Part shown: piece after piece, positions 10,401 to 17,995 of the stretch
Layout of the letters: each line of letters starts with the position of its first letter
Position numbering within the stretch: the first letter of the stretch is position 1
Notes under the pieces: generated by a model
Seen by the model: the letters and a program-made list of their open reading frames with translations, nothing else
Told to the model about the DNA's origin: nothing
Databases searched by the model: none
Made by a program: the position numbers and the translations under genes
DNA from: Myroides pelagicus
GTDB lineage: Bacteria; Bacteroidota; Bacteroidia; Flavobacteriales; Flavobacteriaceae
Assembly: GCF_009711055.1 (NCBI RefSeq)
Contig: NZ_WMJY01000013.1
Location: 1-64,000 of the forward strand
Direction: 5' to 3'
Length of the DNA stretch: 64,000 nt

Positions 10401-10565
10401 GTTATTCGCGATTGGAAAAACAATGACGATGTGATTAATCAGATGTATAATGATATTGAAGATTATTTGATTGAATACAAGGCTGACCTTGGGGTTGATT
10501 TAGATTATGATACTATAGATATGATTTTGGATAGAGGTATTAAGGTGGCTAAAAACAATTATTAA
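7428..10565 (+). CDS. hsdR: Type I restriction endonuclease subunit R (ATP-dependent translocase and nuclease)
   Basis: The ATG at 7428 (1045 aa) is preferred; a TTG 36 bp upstream would overlap the GNAT gene and adds an unconvincing extension. The PD-(D/E)xK nuclease is visible as D150 ... E164-N-K166. The SF2 motor has Walker A TTGSGKS (G320-S324), DESHRG (418-423), GFTGTPL and the arginine-finger region QAIARVNR. It cleaves unmodified DNA after translocation. It is separated from hsdS by the two passenger genes and is followed after 1 bp by the YgjP-like gene. Confidence 0.97.
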   Translation: MTKIGYSEHNDSQQPAIEVLSKLGWQYLSPEEALAHRNGMLSNVVLDNVLVEQLMKINSFEYKGKQYPFSNSTVQAAVNNIKNLPDSGLVQTNRAIHQELTLGKSYNETIAGDQKAYTLRYIDWENIENNVFHVTEEFTVEGSREKRRPDLVLFVNGIPFVIIENKRRDKNNSISEAISQHLRNQKYEEGIPRLFHYAKLLMAVQPNEVKYGGVGTPEKFWSVWKEDNEKEVQKLLLSKLNRTESNDRLPTVQDRNLVSLCAKSRLMDMVYKYLIYDGPATIIVPRYQQYFAVISTVERVKQWEVKDQKRRGGVVWHTTGSGKSLTMVMISKVLALDTDIAFPRVVVVTDRKDLDRQIYDTFSNCDKNVEKAASGTHLVELLKDKGVEVITTIIDKFETASRTGGYKDESSNLFVLVDESHRGHYGPSHAMMKKVLPNASYIGFTGTPLMKSEKSTAKKFGGFIHKYTIDQAVRDEAVLPLLYEGRQTLLTINTAQLDKNFERLANGLSEEAQKDLKKKFASISRVYEGEQVINEIAYDISKHYTKNWQGGVFKAQLAVPRIETAIKYQKYFESQTDPTLKINTAVIFTPPDSRQNHTDAWSEANGEAKKYWDNLMKQYKSQEAYEEYIISQFKEEGQEIELLIVVSKLLTGFDAPRNTILYLAKPLHSHNLLQAIARVNRLFKGKEHGYIIDYVGVLGKLDEALTSYSAFDEYDEEDLVNAVVDVGEEVQKVPIYLAAVWDCFRGVSNKKDIEALERHLAPKDKRDDFYEALSLYARTLQMALGTNEFYVLFSEERIECFKSELSMFVKLKVSLQNRYAEVISYKEYEPRIRKLIDTYVQADDVRVITEELNIFDKNEVNEAIEEYGKSPASKADFIAHKMKRVISENMQKDEAFYKKFSQMLEEVITAFQQGRLQEADYLKSVLNVRDQFENGYVEDTPNQLLSKPEARAFYGLIFEILEVEFGEELIKAKKELIAKMGEDIADIIEDSVIRDWKNNDDVINQMYNDIEDYLIEYKADLGVDLDYDTIDMILDRGIKVAKNNY

Positions 10566-10566
10566 G

Positions 10567-11262
10567 ATGTTTTATGTTGAGTATGGGGAGCAACAGATAT
10601 TCTTTGATTTAGAGTTCAGAGAAAGAAAGACAGTTGCTATAGAGGTGAATCCAGATGCTACAGTGGTGGTGAAAGCTCCTTTAGGAACTTCTATAGAAGC
10701 AGTAAGAGCAGTAGTAGAGAAGCGTTCGCGGTGGATCGTAAAGAACCAAGCTTACTTTGAGCAGTTTTTACCACAGACACCACCAAGAGAGTATGTGATA
10801 GGAGAGACTCATTTGTATTTAGGAAGAAAGTATCAGCTCAAGTTTGTTGTACAAGAAAAGGAAGAAGTAAAGATAATAGGCGGTCATTTGGTTGTTTATG
10901 GCAGAGAACAGAGTAGTGCGTATATTAAAGCTGCTTTAGGGGCTTGGTATTACAAAAGAGCCTTAAAGAAATTAGATGAAGCATATAAACAAGTTTATCC
11001 TCTGTTTAAAAGTTATGGTATAGGCCAGCCATCTGTGAAGCTGATGCGCATGAAAAACCGCTGGGGAAGCTGTACTGTGACAGATATAATACGCCTTAAT
11101 CCTGAGTTGATTAAAGTGAGTATGAAGTGCATCGAATATGTGTTGATACACGAATTATGCCATCTGATAGAGAAGAACCACTCTAGGCGGTTTTATGAGC
11201 TAATGAGTGTGATAATGCCAGATTGGCAACGTTGGAAGTTAAAATTAGAAAAAAGTTTGTAA
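10567..11262 (+). CDS. YgjP-like (DUF45/COG1451) zinc metallopeptidase
   Basis: A 231-aa protein with MKNRWGSCT followed by HELCHLIEKNHSRRF, the HExxH zinc site (H195, E196, H199) and downstream His of the YgjP/DUF45 family. The family often sits next to hsdR in type I restriction loci, and does so here with a 1-bp gap. No signal peptide, so it is cytosolic. Its job in the restriction system is not established; turnover of subunits would be speculation. Confidence 0.9.
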   Translation: MFYVEYGEQQIFFDLEFRERKTVAIEVNPDATVVVKAPLGTSIEAVRAVVEKRSRWIVKNQAYFEQFLPQTPPREYVIGETHLYLGRKYQLKFVVQEKEEVKIIGGHLVVYGREQSSAYIKAALGAWYYKRALKKLDEAYKQVYPLFKSYGIGQPSVKLMRMKNRWGSCTVTDIIRLNPELIKVSMKCIEYVLIHELCHLIEKNHSRRFYELMSVIMPDWQRWKLKLEKSL

Positions 11263-11311
11263 AAGGAAGTCAAAAAAGTCATTAGAGATGCTTTTATAGT
11301 TATTAAGATAT

Positions 11312-11340
11312 AAGGGGAGGTCAGAAGATCTTCCCTTTTT
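11312..11340 (+). terminator. Terminator of the restriction cluster
   Basis: AAGGGGAG (11312-11319) pairs with CTTCCCTT (11330-11337) with one G-U pair, followed by T's. It lies 50 bp after the last island gene and 2 bp before the right direct repeat, so the island carries its own terminator. Confidence 0.75.
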
Positions 11341-11342
11341 GT

Positions 11343-11377
11343 TTGGGTATTGGTTATTTTAGGTCTTGCTATTGTTG
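11343..11377. repeat. Right 35-bp direct repeat (att-like)
   Basis: Identical to 35-69. On the minus strand it reads CAA CAA TAG and then 26 nt downstream, so it contains the last two codons and the stop of the nucleotidyltransferase gene. An element inserting here would regenerate the gene end, which matches the intact reading frame. Confidence 0.85.
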
Positions 11378-11764
11378 TCTATGCACGACTTTTTTAGGTC
11401 TGAGGTCCATATCGTTATAGTAGATCTGAATGCCTTTATCTAGGCAGTATTGTTTTGCGGTAAAAGGTTTGTTTTTGTATTCTTTACCGATGATTCGAGT
11501 ATCGATTTTGAAGGCATGCATAATGTCTTCTAGGTCGGTTTCGTTTTGATAGGGAATGATTTCATCGACGTATTTACAGCCTTTGAGTTGGATGTAGCGT
11601 TCGATGAGCGTCAGGTTTTGATTACCTGGTAGGGTAGGGTCAAAGTTAGCAGTGGTATTCAGTCCTACGATGAGGTAGTCACATTGAGTCTTTGCTTCTT
11701 CGAGCATTTTGATATAGCCTGCGTGTAGGTGTGTAAAGGCTGCGAAGGTAATTCCCACTTTCAT
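11369..11764 (-). CDS. Adenylyl-/cytidylyltransferase family protein (TagD/RfaE-C-like)
   Basis: A 131-aa protein of the small HxGH nucleotidyltransferase fold. The N-terminal loop FAAFTHLHAGYIKML carries the H-x-x/H-x-G-Y/H signature in slightly variant form, with Tyr where His is usual. LIERYIQLKGCKYVDEIIPY follows the family pattern, and IIGKEYKNK occupies the place of the second nucleotide-binding motif. Members transfer CMP or AMP to glycerol- or sugar-phosphates; the substrate here is not determinable. Its 3' end lies inside the right direct repeat of the island. An AraC-type regulator on the same strand ends 53 bp before its start. Confidence 0.8.
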   Translation of the reverse strand: MKVGITFAAFTHLHAGYIKMLEEAKTQCDYLIVGLNTTANFDPTLPGNQNLTLIERYIQLKGCKYVDEIIPYQNETDLEDIMHAFKIDTRIIGKEYKNKPFTAKQYCLDKGIQIYYNDMDLRPKKVVHRQQ

Positions 11765-11816
11765 TGTTTTGCTTTTTTAGTATTGTTAGAGCAAATATAA
11801 ACAAAATGAAGATTGA

Positions 11817-12926
11817 TTAGTTGTTCTTTTGCTTTCGAAACGCTGAAGGGGGCATTTTCAAGTGTTCTTTAAAGGCTCGATAGAATGAAGCGCTGGAGTT
11901 AAACCCTACCTCTTGACCGATATCTTTAATCGAGCGATGTGCGTGGTTGATATCCAGGAGAAGTTGTTTTGCTTTTAATACGCGCTTAGTATTGACGTAT
12001 TGGTTAAAATTTGTATTGTATTGATTGGAGAAAAAAAAGCTCATTTCATAAGAAGATACCCCTAGGTGATCGGCTAGTTTTCTCAGGTTTAAGTCAGGAT
12101 TATAAAAAAAAGTGTCTGGTGTATCCACTAACTTTAAGTGGATTTGATTGAGCTTATTACTCTCGATAGTGTTTTTGGCATAAAACGATGCAGGGGTGTG
12201 TGTATTTGCAAGTTCGACGGGTTGAGAGTGTTTTATCGGTGTATGCTCTGTTTGTGAGTTTTGGGTATATTGAATCAGTTGCCCTATTATGGACTTAGTA
12301 ATGCTAAAAGATAGACAAGTCAATAGGATTAAAAACAGGTAGTACAATAGGCGTAGAGAGACGATATAGTAGTCAATCATACAGCTGATAATCAGTAATA
12401 ATGTGATAATGGTAAGGCCTGTGAGTACTGCACTTGTCCAAAAGTTATTGAAAGAGAACAAGATACCTTTTTTGATAAAAAGGTAACTGCAATATAGGAT
12501 AATGCCCAGTAGGGGTAGGTCGATAATAGTCCCTATAGGGTGAAAGTCAAGTTCAAAGTAGTCAATGGAAAAAAAGACGATAAACGTCAGCAGTGTAGCG
12601 GCATAACAACCGTATAAGATGAAGCGAAACTTGTGGTAAAACACATACTTATAATCGGCTTTTCCCATATAATAAATGACAGGACAGAGCAAATAAAGAA
12701 AACTTATGGTCAAATGCGTGGAAAAAAAATCAGCTTGTAACACAAGTGTTACCAGATGGACTAGACAAAAGCTCAACAAGATGATGCTGTACTGCTCTTT
12801 AATCTTTAAGGCGGTTGATTCCCTGTGCTTGAATTGAGTAATCACAGCTATATTCACAACACTTAAGCTAAGTAGTGCGGTGAATATACAGATGATAAGT
12901 AGTTCGTTCAGGGAGTAACTAGGCAT
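11817..12926 (-). CDS. Membrane-anchored AraC-type transcriptional regulator
   Basis: The N-terminal 230 residues hold about seven hydrophobic segments. The C-terminal 100 residues form an AraC DNA-binding domain with two helix-turn-helix units: LRKLADHLGVSSYEMSFFFS and IKDIGQEVGFNSSASFYRAF, ending in PPSAFRKQ. A linker (about 230-260) rich in His and Thr joins them. This is a membrane sensor that reads a signal in or across the inner membrane and binds DNA directly. It starts 3 bp after the TPR regulator upstream ends, so the two form an operon pointing away from the surface-protein genes. Confidence 0.88.
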   Translation of the reverse strand: MPSYSLNELLIICIFTALLSLSVVNIAVITQFKHRESTALKIKEQYSIILLSFCLVHLVTLVLQADFFSTHLTISFLYLLCPVIYYMGKADYKYVFYHKFRFILYGCYAATLLTFIVFFSIDYFELDFHPIGTIIDLPLLGIILYCSYLFIKKGILFSFNNFWTSAVLTGLTIITLLLIISCMIDYYIVSLRLLYYLFLILLTCLSFSITKSIIGQLIQYTQNSQTEHTPIKHSQPVELANTHTPASFYAKNTIESNKLNQIHLKLVDTPDTFFYNPDLNLRKLADHLGVSSYEMSFFFSNQYNTNFNQYVNTKRVLKAKQLLLDINHAHRSIKDIGQEVGFNSSASFYRAFKEHLKMPPSAFRKQKNN

Positions 12927-12929
12927 CGT

Positions 12930-14519
12930 TTAGGCTGGTTTATGTTCGATTTCTTTCAGGTATTGAATAAAAAAAGAAGGGTTGACTCCGATTTGCTTTT
13001 TAAATTCAACAGTAAAGCTGCTGTGAGAGTTGTAGCCCACACTTGTGGCTAAGTGGCCAATTTTGTATTTGCGGTATTTCTTTTCGAAGCGCAACATATC
13101 AATTACAGCCAAGAGTCTTAGCTGAGAGAGATAGGTCTTGAAGTCTGTGTTCTTATAGCGCTTTAGTACCTGGTTTAAGGATTTGCTGTCCGTATGCAGT
13201 AGTTTGGCTAGTGATTCTAAGGAGAGGGTGCTGTCTAGGTATCCCTTGCTGAATTCAAATTGTCTAAGTCTTTCAGTTAACTCAGTGTCATCAGGCGCTA
13301 TGACTGTTGTATTCCACGCTACACCAGGGAGGTGTAGTGGCAAGTCTGTACGCGAGCAAGTGGTTAGCTGCTGTAGGTAATCTTTGTTTTGTTTTTTTGC
13401 ATTTAGCAGTGAATTGGACTTTCTGTTTTTGAGCAAGATAAATATAGGTACTAAAACAAGTGCTCCTAAAATCGTGATAATAATGACAAAATAGTTTTTG
13501 TTTTTATTGTCGATTTTGTTTTGGAGTAAGTATTGTTTGTGAAGCAATTGATCGATTGTAGTCTCTTTGAACTGCTGTTTGGTTTCTAGTTCGTTTAAGA
13601 AAGCCTTGTTGTACTTTCGATAATTGACAAGATCGCCAATGTATTCGTAGTATTCACTCAGGCTTAGATAAGTGTCTTTCTTTAAATCGCGGTTGTTATT
13701 TTGAATAGCGATAGATAGAGCCTTGTGTAAGTAAGCCTGAATTTCTTTGTTTTGCGCAGGATTTCGCTCCAGCAGATAGACTTGTCCTAGTCCAGCATAG
13801 ACATAGGCAGCCGTAAGACTTTCGGCTAGGTCAGCGTCCTTATTCAAGTGCGTTAAGGCTTGGTTATACAAGTCTAAAGCAATATCGTATTTCTTTAGTT
13901 TTTGATAGTTAAGACCTTTGTTTTGTAAGTCAGAGACGATATAATGACTGTTGTGCAGTAGCATAGGAGCTATCTTTATCAGTTCATCTTCAGATTGTTC
14001 TATACTTTCAATGGACTGCTCGTATTTTTCTTGTTCGAAATAGAAAGCAGATAAAAGGTGATAGTAATAATAAGTAGAAAAAATACGGTCTTTTTCATTT
14101 ACAATCTTCGGCAAGACTGGTTCTACCTTATTAAAGTATAGTTGAGCTTCTGTGAATAAGCCCAAGCGACTGTATTCAGCCCCAGCAAAGCCATAGAGTC
14201 TAGAGAGCCATTTATAAGCTTTGTGTTTTTCGGCAAGAGCAATGGCTTCAAAAGATTTTTCCAATGAATGAGGTACGTCGAAAGCATCGTGGTATAAATA
14301 AGCGTGAATAAACAAAGCGTGGATTTTAGTTTCCGGTTCTGAGTTGTTGTGGTAAATAGAGTCAACTAAGAAATAAGCCCTGTCTTTGTCTACAGGTCTT
14401 ACATCGGTAAGAATTTTGGCTAATATAACATCTGCTGCGGAGTGTTGTTGTTCTGCCTTGGCAAAAGGCATACCTAAGACGAACAAGAGCAATACATGAT
14501 GTAGTACTTGTCTATTCAT
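12930..14519 (-). CDS. TPR-containing membrane AraC-type regulator
   Basis: The 529-aa protein has a signal peptide (1-22, ending AKA), tetratricopeptide-type helices in the periplasm (about 55-310; for example LDLYNQALTHLNKDADL), one membrane segment (about 341-361) and a cytoplasmic C-terminal AraC domain (about 420-525; LESLAKLLHTDSKSLNQVL, then IGHLATSVGYNSHSSF). The architecture is a one-protein signal transducer: periplasmic protein-binding repeats, membrane pass and DNA-binding domain. It is first in a two-gene operon with the 7-helix regulator. A 686-bp divergent gap separates it from the surface-protein pseudogene. Confidence 0.88.
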   Translation of the reverse strand: MNRQVLHHVLLLFVLGMPFAKAEQQHSAADVILAKILTDVRPVDKDRAYFLVDSIYHNNSEPETKIHALFIHAYLYHDAFDVPHSLEKSFEAIALAEKHKAYKWLSRLYGFAGAEYSRLGLFTEAQLYFNKVEPVLPKIVNEKDRIFSTYYYYHLLSAFYFEQEKYEQSIESIEQSEDELIKIAPMLLHNSHYIVSDLQNKGLNYQKLKKYDIALDLYNQALTHLNKDADLAESLTAAYVYAGLGQVYLLERNPAQNKEIQAYLHKALSIAIQNNNRDLKKDTYLSLSEYYEYIGDLVNYRKYNKAFLNELETKQQFKETTIDQLLHKQYLLQNKIDNKNKNYFVIIITILGALVLVPIFILLKNRKSNSLLNAKKQNKDYLQQLTTCSRTDLPLHLPGVAWNTTVIAPDDTELTERLRQFEFSKGYLDSTLSLESLAKLLHTDSKSLNQVLKRYKNTDFKTYLSQLRLLAVIDMLRFEKKYRKYKIGHLATSVGYNSHSSFTVEFKKQIGVNPSFFIQYLKEIEHKPA

Positions 14520-14835
14520 AATATAACACGCTTTTAAACGATCTGATGAGGCTTTCGCTTTAAAAAGTAAGGTGTTTAGTAAAAATACACAAAATGTGAA
14601 ATAAATACCTTGAAAACCTGAAATTCTTTACAAAAAACAACAAGGATAAGCCTGTCATCAGATGGGTAATTTTCTTTTTTGCAAATAACGCAAGAAAAAA
14701 AGATAAAAAAAATAGGTTTGAAGAGTCACAAGAGATATAGGTGAGAAATAAGTAGAAACATAGGGTGTAAGACTAAAGTATAGTAAAAGGGGAAAAAGCT
14801 AAGTCTTGTGATTTTAGCGACTTAAAGTAATAGGT

Positions 14836-14851
14836 GTTAAAAATGTTTAAC
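14836..14851. promoter_or_regulatory. GTTAAA-AATG-TTTAAC dyad, candidate operator
   Basis: A perfect 6-bp inverted repeat with 4-nt centre about 355 bp upstream of the surface-protein pseudogene. Related dyads occur at 16748-16773 and 19261-19325, each upstream of a gene of this surface locus. A binding site for one of the local regulators is inferred only. Confidence 0.35.
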
Positions 14852-15090
14852 GTTTTTTATCTTTTTGGTAAAGTATTAATACTCTGCTAACGTGTAATAA
14901 GTGTTAAAATTCACAATTATGCCAAAGAAATAAAAGTTTATAAGCACTAGTAAAATTGTAGTTATTTAAGTGGTTTAAAATGAGTTGTTTGTGTTTTTGT
15001 TTCAAATTATTAGAAATTTTTTTGAGAAGCTTTTGAGATGGTTATCAAAGGTTTTTTGGTCAAATTTGGCTTGCTGAACAAAAGGTCCCC

Positions 15091-15127
15091 CTGTCGGGTT
15101 GAGCACTTACCAAGCCCGATAGTTTTT
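15091..15127 (+). terminator. Leader hairpin followed by T-run (possible attenuator)
   Basis: CTGTCGGG (15091-15098) pairs with CCCGATAG (15115-15122) with one G-U, and TTTTT follows. It lies 79 bp upstream of the start codon at 15206 in the same direction, so it could attenuate transcription into that gene or end a short upstream transcript. Confidence 0.5.
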
Positions 15128-15205
15128 GTTCGCGGAAAAAATAAGTCGAAGAATAATGAAATAATACTTCGCAGCAGATGAAAAAAAGTAACTATTGAAA
15201 TAAAA

Positions 15206-16480
15206 ATGAAAAAGAACACAAAACAACAATTCAAATTACTGGTATGGCTATTCGCCTTAGCTATACTCTATATCACACCATCTTATAGCCAAGGGGTGGA
15301 CTGTAAAATACCTGCGGGTGCTATACGGCTTACAGAGAGTCATAGTACCTTGGAAAGTGGGAAGACTTATGTTGCTTATGAGGATGTTGAATTATTGAGT
15401 GCTCAAATCATAATCGAATCTGGTGCTACTTTGTATGTCACAACTGGTGTAGTTGTTCAGGGTGATGGAAATATGATTATGAATGGTGGTACCATAAATA
15501 TTTGTGAACATGCAGGTTTTTTCTTCAGGGGTTCAGTTGGACTTGGAGCTCATGGGAGTGATAAAGATGCGATTGTTAATGTAGGAAGCTATAGTTTTTT
15601 TAGTATTAATGGCTCTTTGATGCAAGAGAATACAGTTCCTCATAACAGTACTATAGCAAAGGGGGTGGCTCAAATAAGATTAAGTGATGGAGCGCATTTT
15701 AATGTGTGTTCTACTTTTACGCAGCGTGCTATTTTATATCCTCTAATTAAATACATAGGTAAAGGAAATAATCGTGCTAGTGTAGTTACTAGGGCTCAAG
15801 TTTCTGGTGTAGATGGGGCTACAATGTCAGATTCTCCTATGGTTAATTGGTTTGCGTTTTCTTCGATTAGTGAAGTAGTACCTGATAAAGCATTACTTTG
15901 CAAGGAGCCTAGTCAATGTAAAGATGTTTGGCCTGAAGGTTTAATCGCCGAAATAGAAGGGTTGTGTGGGGATACAGGTCAAACAAGTCCTAAGGTTAGT
16001 TTGACTAAAGTGGGTGAGTTTGTATCTACGGATGCTAATGGAGGATTTGCTTCGGTGGGTGAAAAAGTGAAATATACATTTATGGTTAAAAATACTGGTA
16101 CTTCAAATTTACCTTCTGTGATATTAGCTGATAAGATGTTACCTTATAATTACGAATTTGTTTTAGTTAATGGTGATATTAACCAAAATAATATTTTGGA
16201 AACTGACGAAGAATGGACTTACGAATTAACTTATCTACTTACCTAAGAAGATGTTGATCGTAAAGCAGTTTATAATATAGCAGAAGTGAATGTAAGAGAT
16301 TTTAGTTATAAATCAGCACAAGCTATCTCTTATGATCCTAAGCCACTACCATTAGATACACCAGGACATCCTGGGCAGCTACCCGAATGCCCTGATTGTA
16401 CGATTGTCTTACTCAAGACAGGAAGTCCACTACTAATAACTAATCCTCATGTAATTCAACTCTTGAGAAATTTAGAATAG
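15206..16480 (+). pseudogene. Surface protein with beta-repeat and DUF11-like domains, interrupted by one stop codon
   Basis: A signal peptide (about 1-28, ending YSQ) leads into a beta-rich, possibly beta-helical region (about 30-230) and a DUF11-like domain (about 265-345; GEKVKYTFMVKNTGTSNLP). TAA at 16244-16246 stops the frame after ELTYLLT, but translation resumes in the same frame as EDVDRKAVYNIAEV and runs to 16480. The 1407-aa paralogue at 28467-32690 reads NVTSEDI here, so a single TCA to TAA change would explain the break. The distal piece ends LLITNPHVIQLL, like LLLTNPMIYQKM in the paralogue. It sits between the two pairs of membrane regulators. Confidence 0.8.
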
Positions 16481-16987
16481 AACTTTTTACTTTTTCAGGT
16501 GGAGGGTGTTTTTTGATGTGAAAATGTTAAAAGGTGCCTTAATATAGCCTGTATAACCCTTTGTTTTAAAACAGTTTGTATCTTAGAATGAAGGAGGGGT
16601 TTTGCCAAGTGATGTCAAGAGATTTGTTTTCGATAAAGTAGTGTTTATATTGATATTTCGATTGTATATTGCTGTTAAATGTCAGTGATTTTGTACCACT
16701 ATATTGGGTTTGATAGGGTAAAAAAAGCAGGGGTAGAAAGGATAAAAATTGTTAAAGTGTAATATTTAACAATATTATGGTATGTGTGCTTTTTTATGGT
16801 AATTTATGGTTACTTTATTTTAATAAATACCTATTTGTGTTTATTTATTAATCTATTTAATTACTTTTTGCAAATGACTACGATGGGTGTTTTGCGAAGA
16901 AATAATTACTTTTGTGACCGTTTGAGAATATCGTAGTCTAATAAGTGATCAAAAGAACAAGAATGATGTTTTTTAAAATATAAAACA
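16481..16987. other. Intergenic region upstream of second regulator pair
   Basis: A 507-bp stretch with no gene. It carries a strong dyad (16748-16773) and a TACTTTTG box (16907-16914) fitting the flavobacterial -7 consensus TAnnTTTG. A TTTG at 16891-16894 is too close (12 nt) to act as the -33 box. No convincing terminator follows the pseudogene. Confidence 0.5.
16748..16773. promoter_or_regulatory. Inverted repeat ATTGTTAAA-N8-TTTAACAAT, candidate operator
   Basis: Perfect 9-bp arms at 16748-16756 and 16765-16773 around an 8-nt spacer GTGTAATA. It lies 215 bp upstream of the regulator at 16988. The inner GTTAAA/TTTAAC core recurs at 14836-14851 and 19261-19325. Confidence 0.45.
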
Positions 16988-17986
16988 ATGAATAAAATAG
17001 TAGCCTTGACAAATAAAGTTACCCTGCCAGCAGGAGTATTGTACCTGATAGGGTTTCTGCTTCTAGCGATAGTAGCAGGGGTGCTTGTATTTGTGGCTAA
17101 TACAAATAATCTAAGTTTATATCCACTATTAGTGGCTTTATTGATGTATACGAGTTTTTCGTATGTTGACGATCGATTAGTACTGCACAATATGAAAATC
17201 ATTAGTGGTATCGGTCTTTTAGTTTCAGTTGTACTGATTCTTGAGACAGAGATATGGTTTGCTATAGGGATGACTAACTTCTTAGCGGTATTGTACTTCG
17301 CGTTCTTCTTATACCCGCTAAAGATTGATCAGATTGAATGTCCAATCAAGCGAGAGTACATTAATTTTTTTAGTATTCTATTTGGGCTAAATATATTGTT
17401 GTTTAACCTAGAGTACATAATGATGGTTTTAGGGTACGACAATTCGGTTTTATTTCATGAATATTTACATGATTTACTAGAGCTTTCTGTAATTATTTTA
17501 ACAATTGTTACGGTAGGAATACTCCTTTTTCGCGTGATTCGTTTTCGAGGACAAGATGTTGAATTGCAGGGTTTTAATGAGCAAAAAGGCGATGTGTTTA
17601 GTACTTTAGATACTAAGAAGACGGGACAGCAGGAAGTTTCGGATTACCTCGTGGCAAAGAAGTTGGTAGATGTGTTAGAAAACAAACAAATGTATTTAGA
17701 AAGTGATTTTGGCGTGCGTAAGATGAACGAGGTTTTAGGGCTTGGTCATCAGTATCACTTAAGTGTGATCACCAAGCATTATTTTAATATGTCGTTTAAC
17801 GAGTTAATTGCAAAGTATAGAATTGCCTATGCTTTAAAGCTCTTAGAGCGAGAACACAACTGGAGTATAACTTCAGTGGCAGAGAGTTGCGGATTCAGAT
17901 CCTTTACCACTTTTAATAAATATTTTGTCCATTACGTCGGGGTCACTGCCTCCGAATATAAAGATAGATTAACGAGTTCAGAATAA
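16988..17986 (+). CDS. Membrane-anchored AraC-type transcriptional regulator
   Basis: Six or seven hydrophobic segments fill residues about 14-185. A short charged linker leads to an AraC DNA-binding domain (about 225-328) with RKMNEVLGLGHQYHLSVIT and ITSVAESCGFRSFTTFNKYF, ending TASEYKDRL. The layout matches the regulator at 11817-12926. It is followed after 9 bp by another regulator of the same type, so the two are probably co-transcribed. The genes downstream encode the fibre-like surface proteins, the likely but unproven target. Confidence 0.85.
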   Translation: MNKIVALTNKVTLPAGVLYLIGFLLLAIVAGVLVFVANTNNLSLYPLLVALLMYTSFSYVDDRLVLHNMKIISGIGLLVSVVLILETEIWFAIGMTNFLAVLYFAFFLYPLKIDQIECPIKREYINFFSILFGLNILLFNLEYIMMVLGYDNSVLFHEYLHDLLELSVIILTIVTVGILLFRVIRFRGQDVELQGFNEQKGDVFSTLDTKKTGQQEVSDYLVAKKLVDVLENKQMYLESDFGVRKMNEVLGLGHQYHLSVITKHYFNMSFNELIAKYRIAYALKLLEREHNWSITSVAESCGFRSFTTFNKYFVHYVGVTASEYKDRLTSSE

Positions 17987-17995
17987 TAAATAATA

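Larger units (their letters stand above)
35..11377. mobile_element. Putative defence island bounded by 35-bp direct repeats
   Basis: Two identical 35-bp repeats, whose starts lie 11,308 bp apart, enclose exactly one co-directional defence cluster: Abi-like pseudogene, half HsdS, HsdM, Fic, HsdS, Abi_C protein, GNAT, HsdR and YgjP-like protease. The right repeat covers the last codons and stop of a housekeeping-like nucleotidyltransferase gene, the usual geometry for tyrosine-recombinase islands. No integrase or transposase is encoded inside, so movement would need enzymes supplied in trans or by homologous recombination. The boundaries are seen; mobility is inferred. Confidence 0.55.
14520..15205. 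other. Long divergent intergenic region between regulator operon and surface gene
   Basis: This 686-bp AT-rich stretch has no gene. It contains an isolated TAGGTTTG box (14713-14720) that matches the flavobacterial -7 element but lacks a well-spaced -33 TTTG, a GTTAAA/TTTAAC dyad (14836-14851), and a hairpin with T-run near the downstream end. The 10-mer CACTTACCAA at 15104-15113 also occurs in the leader at 19388-19397. Confidence 0.5.

Noticed and set aside
10567..11262. YgjP-like protein as a toxin
   Set aside because: The family is a common hsdR neighbour and shows no toxin-antitoxin layout here.
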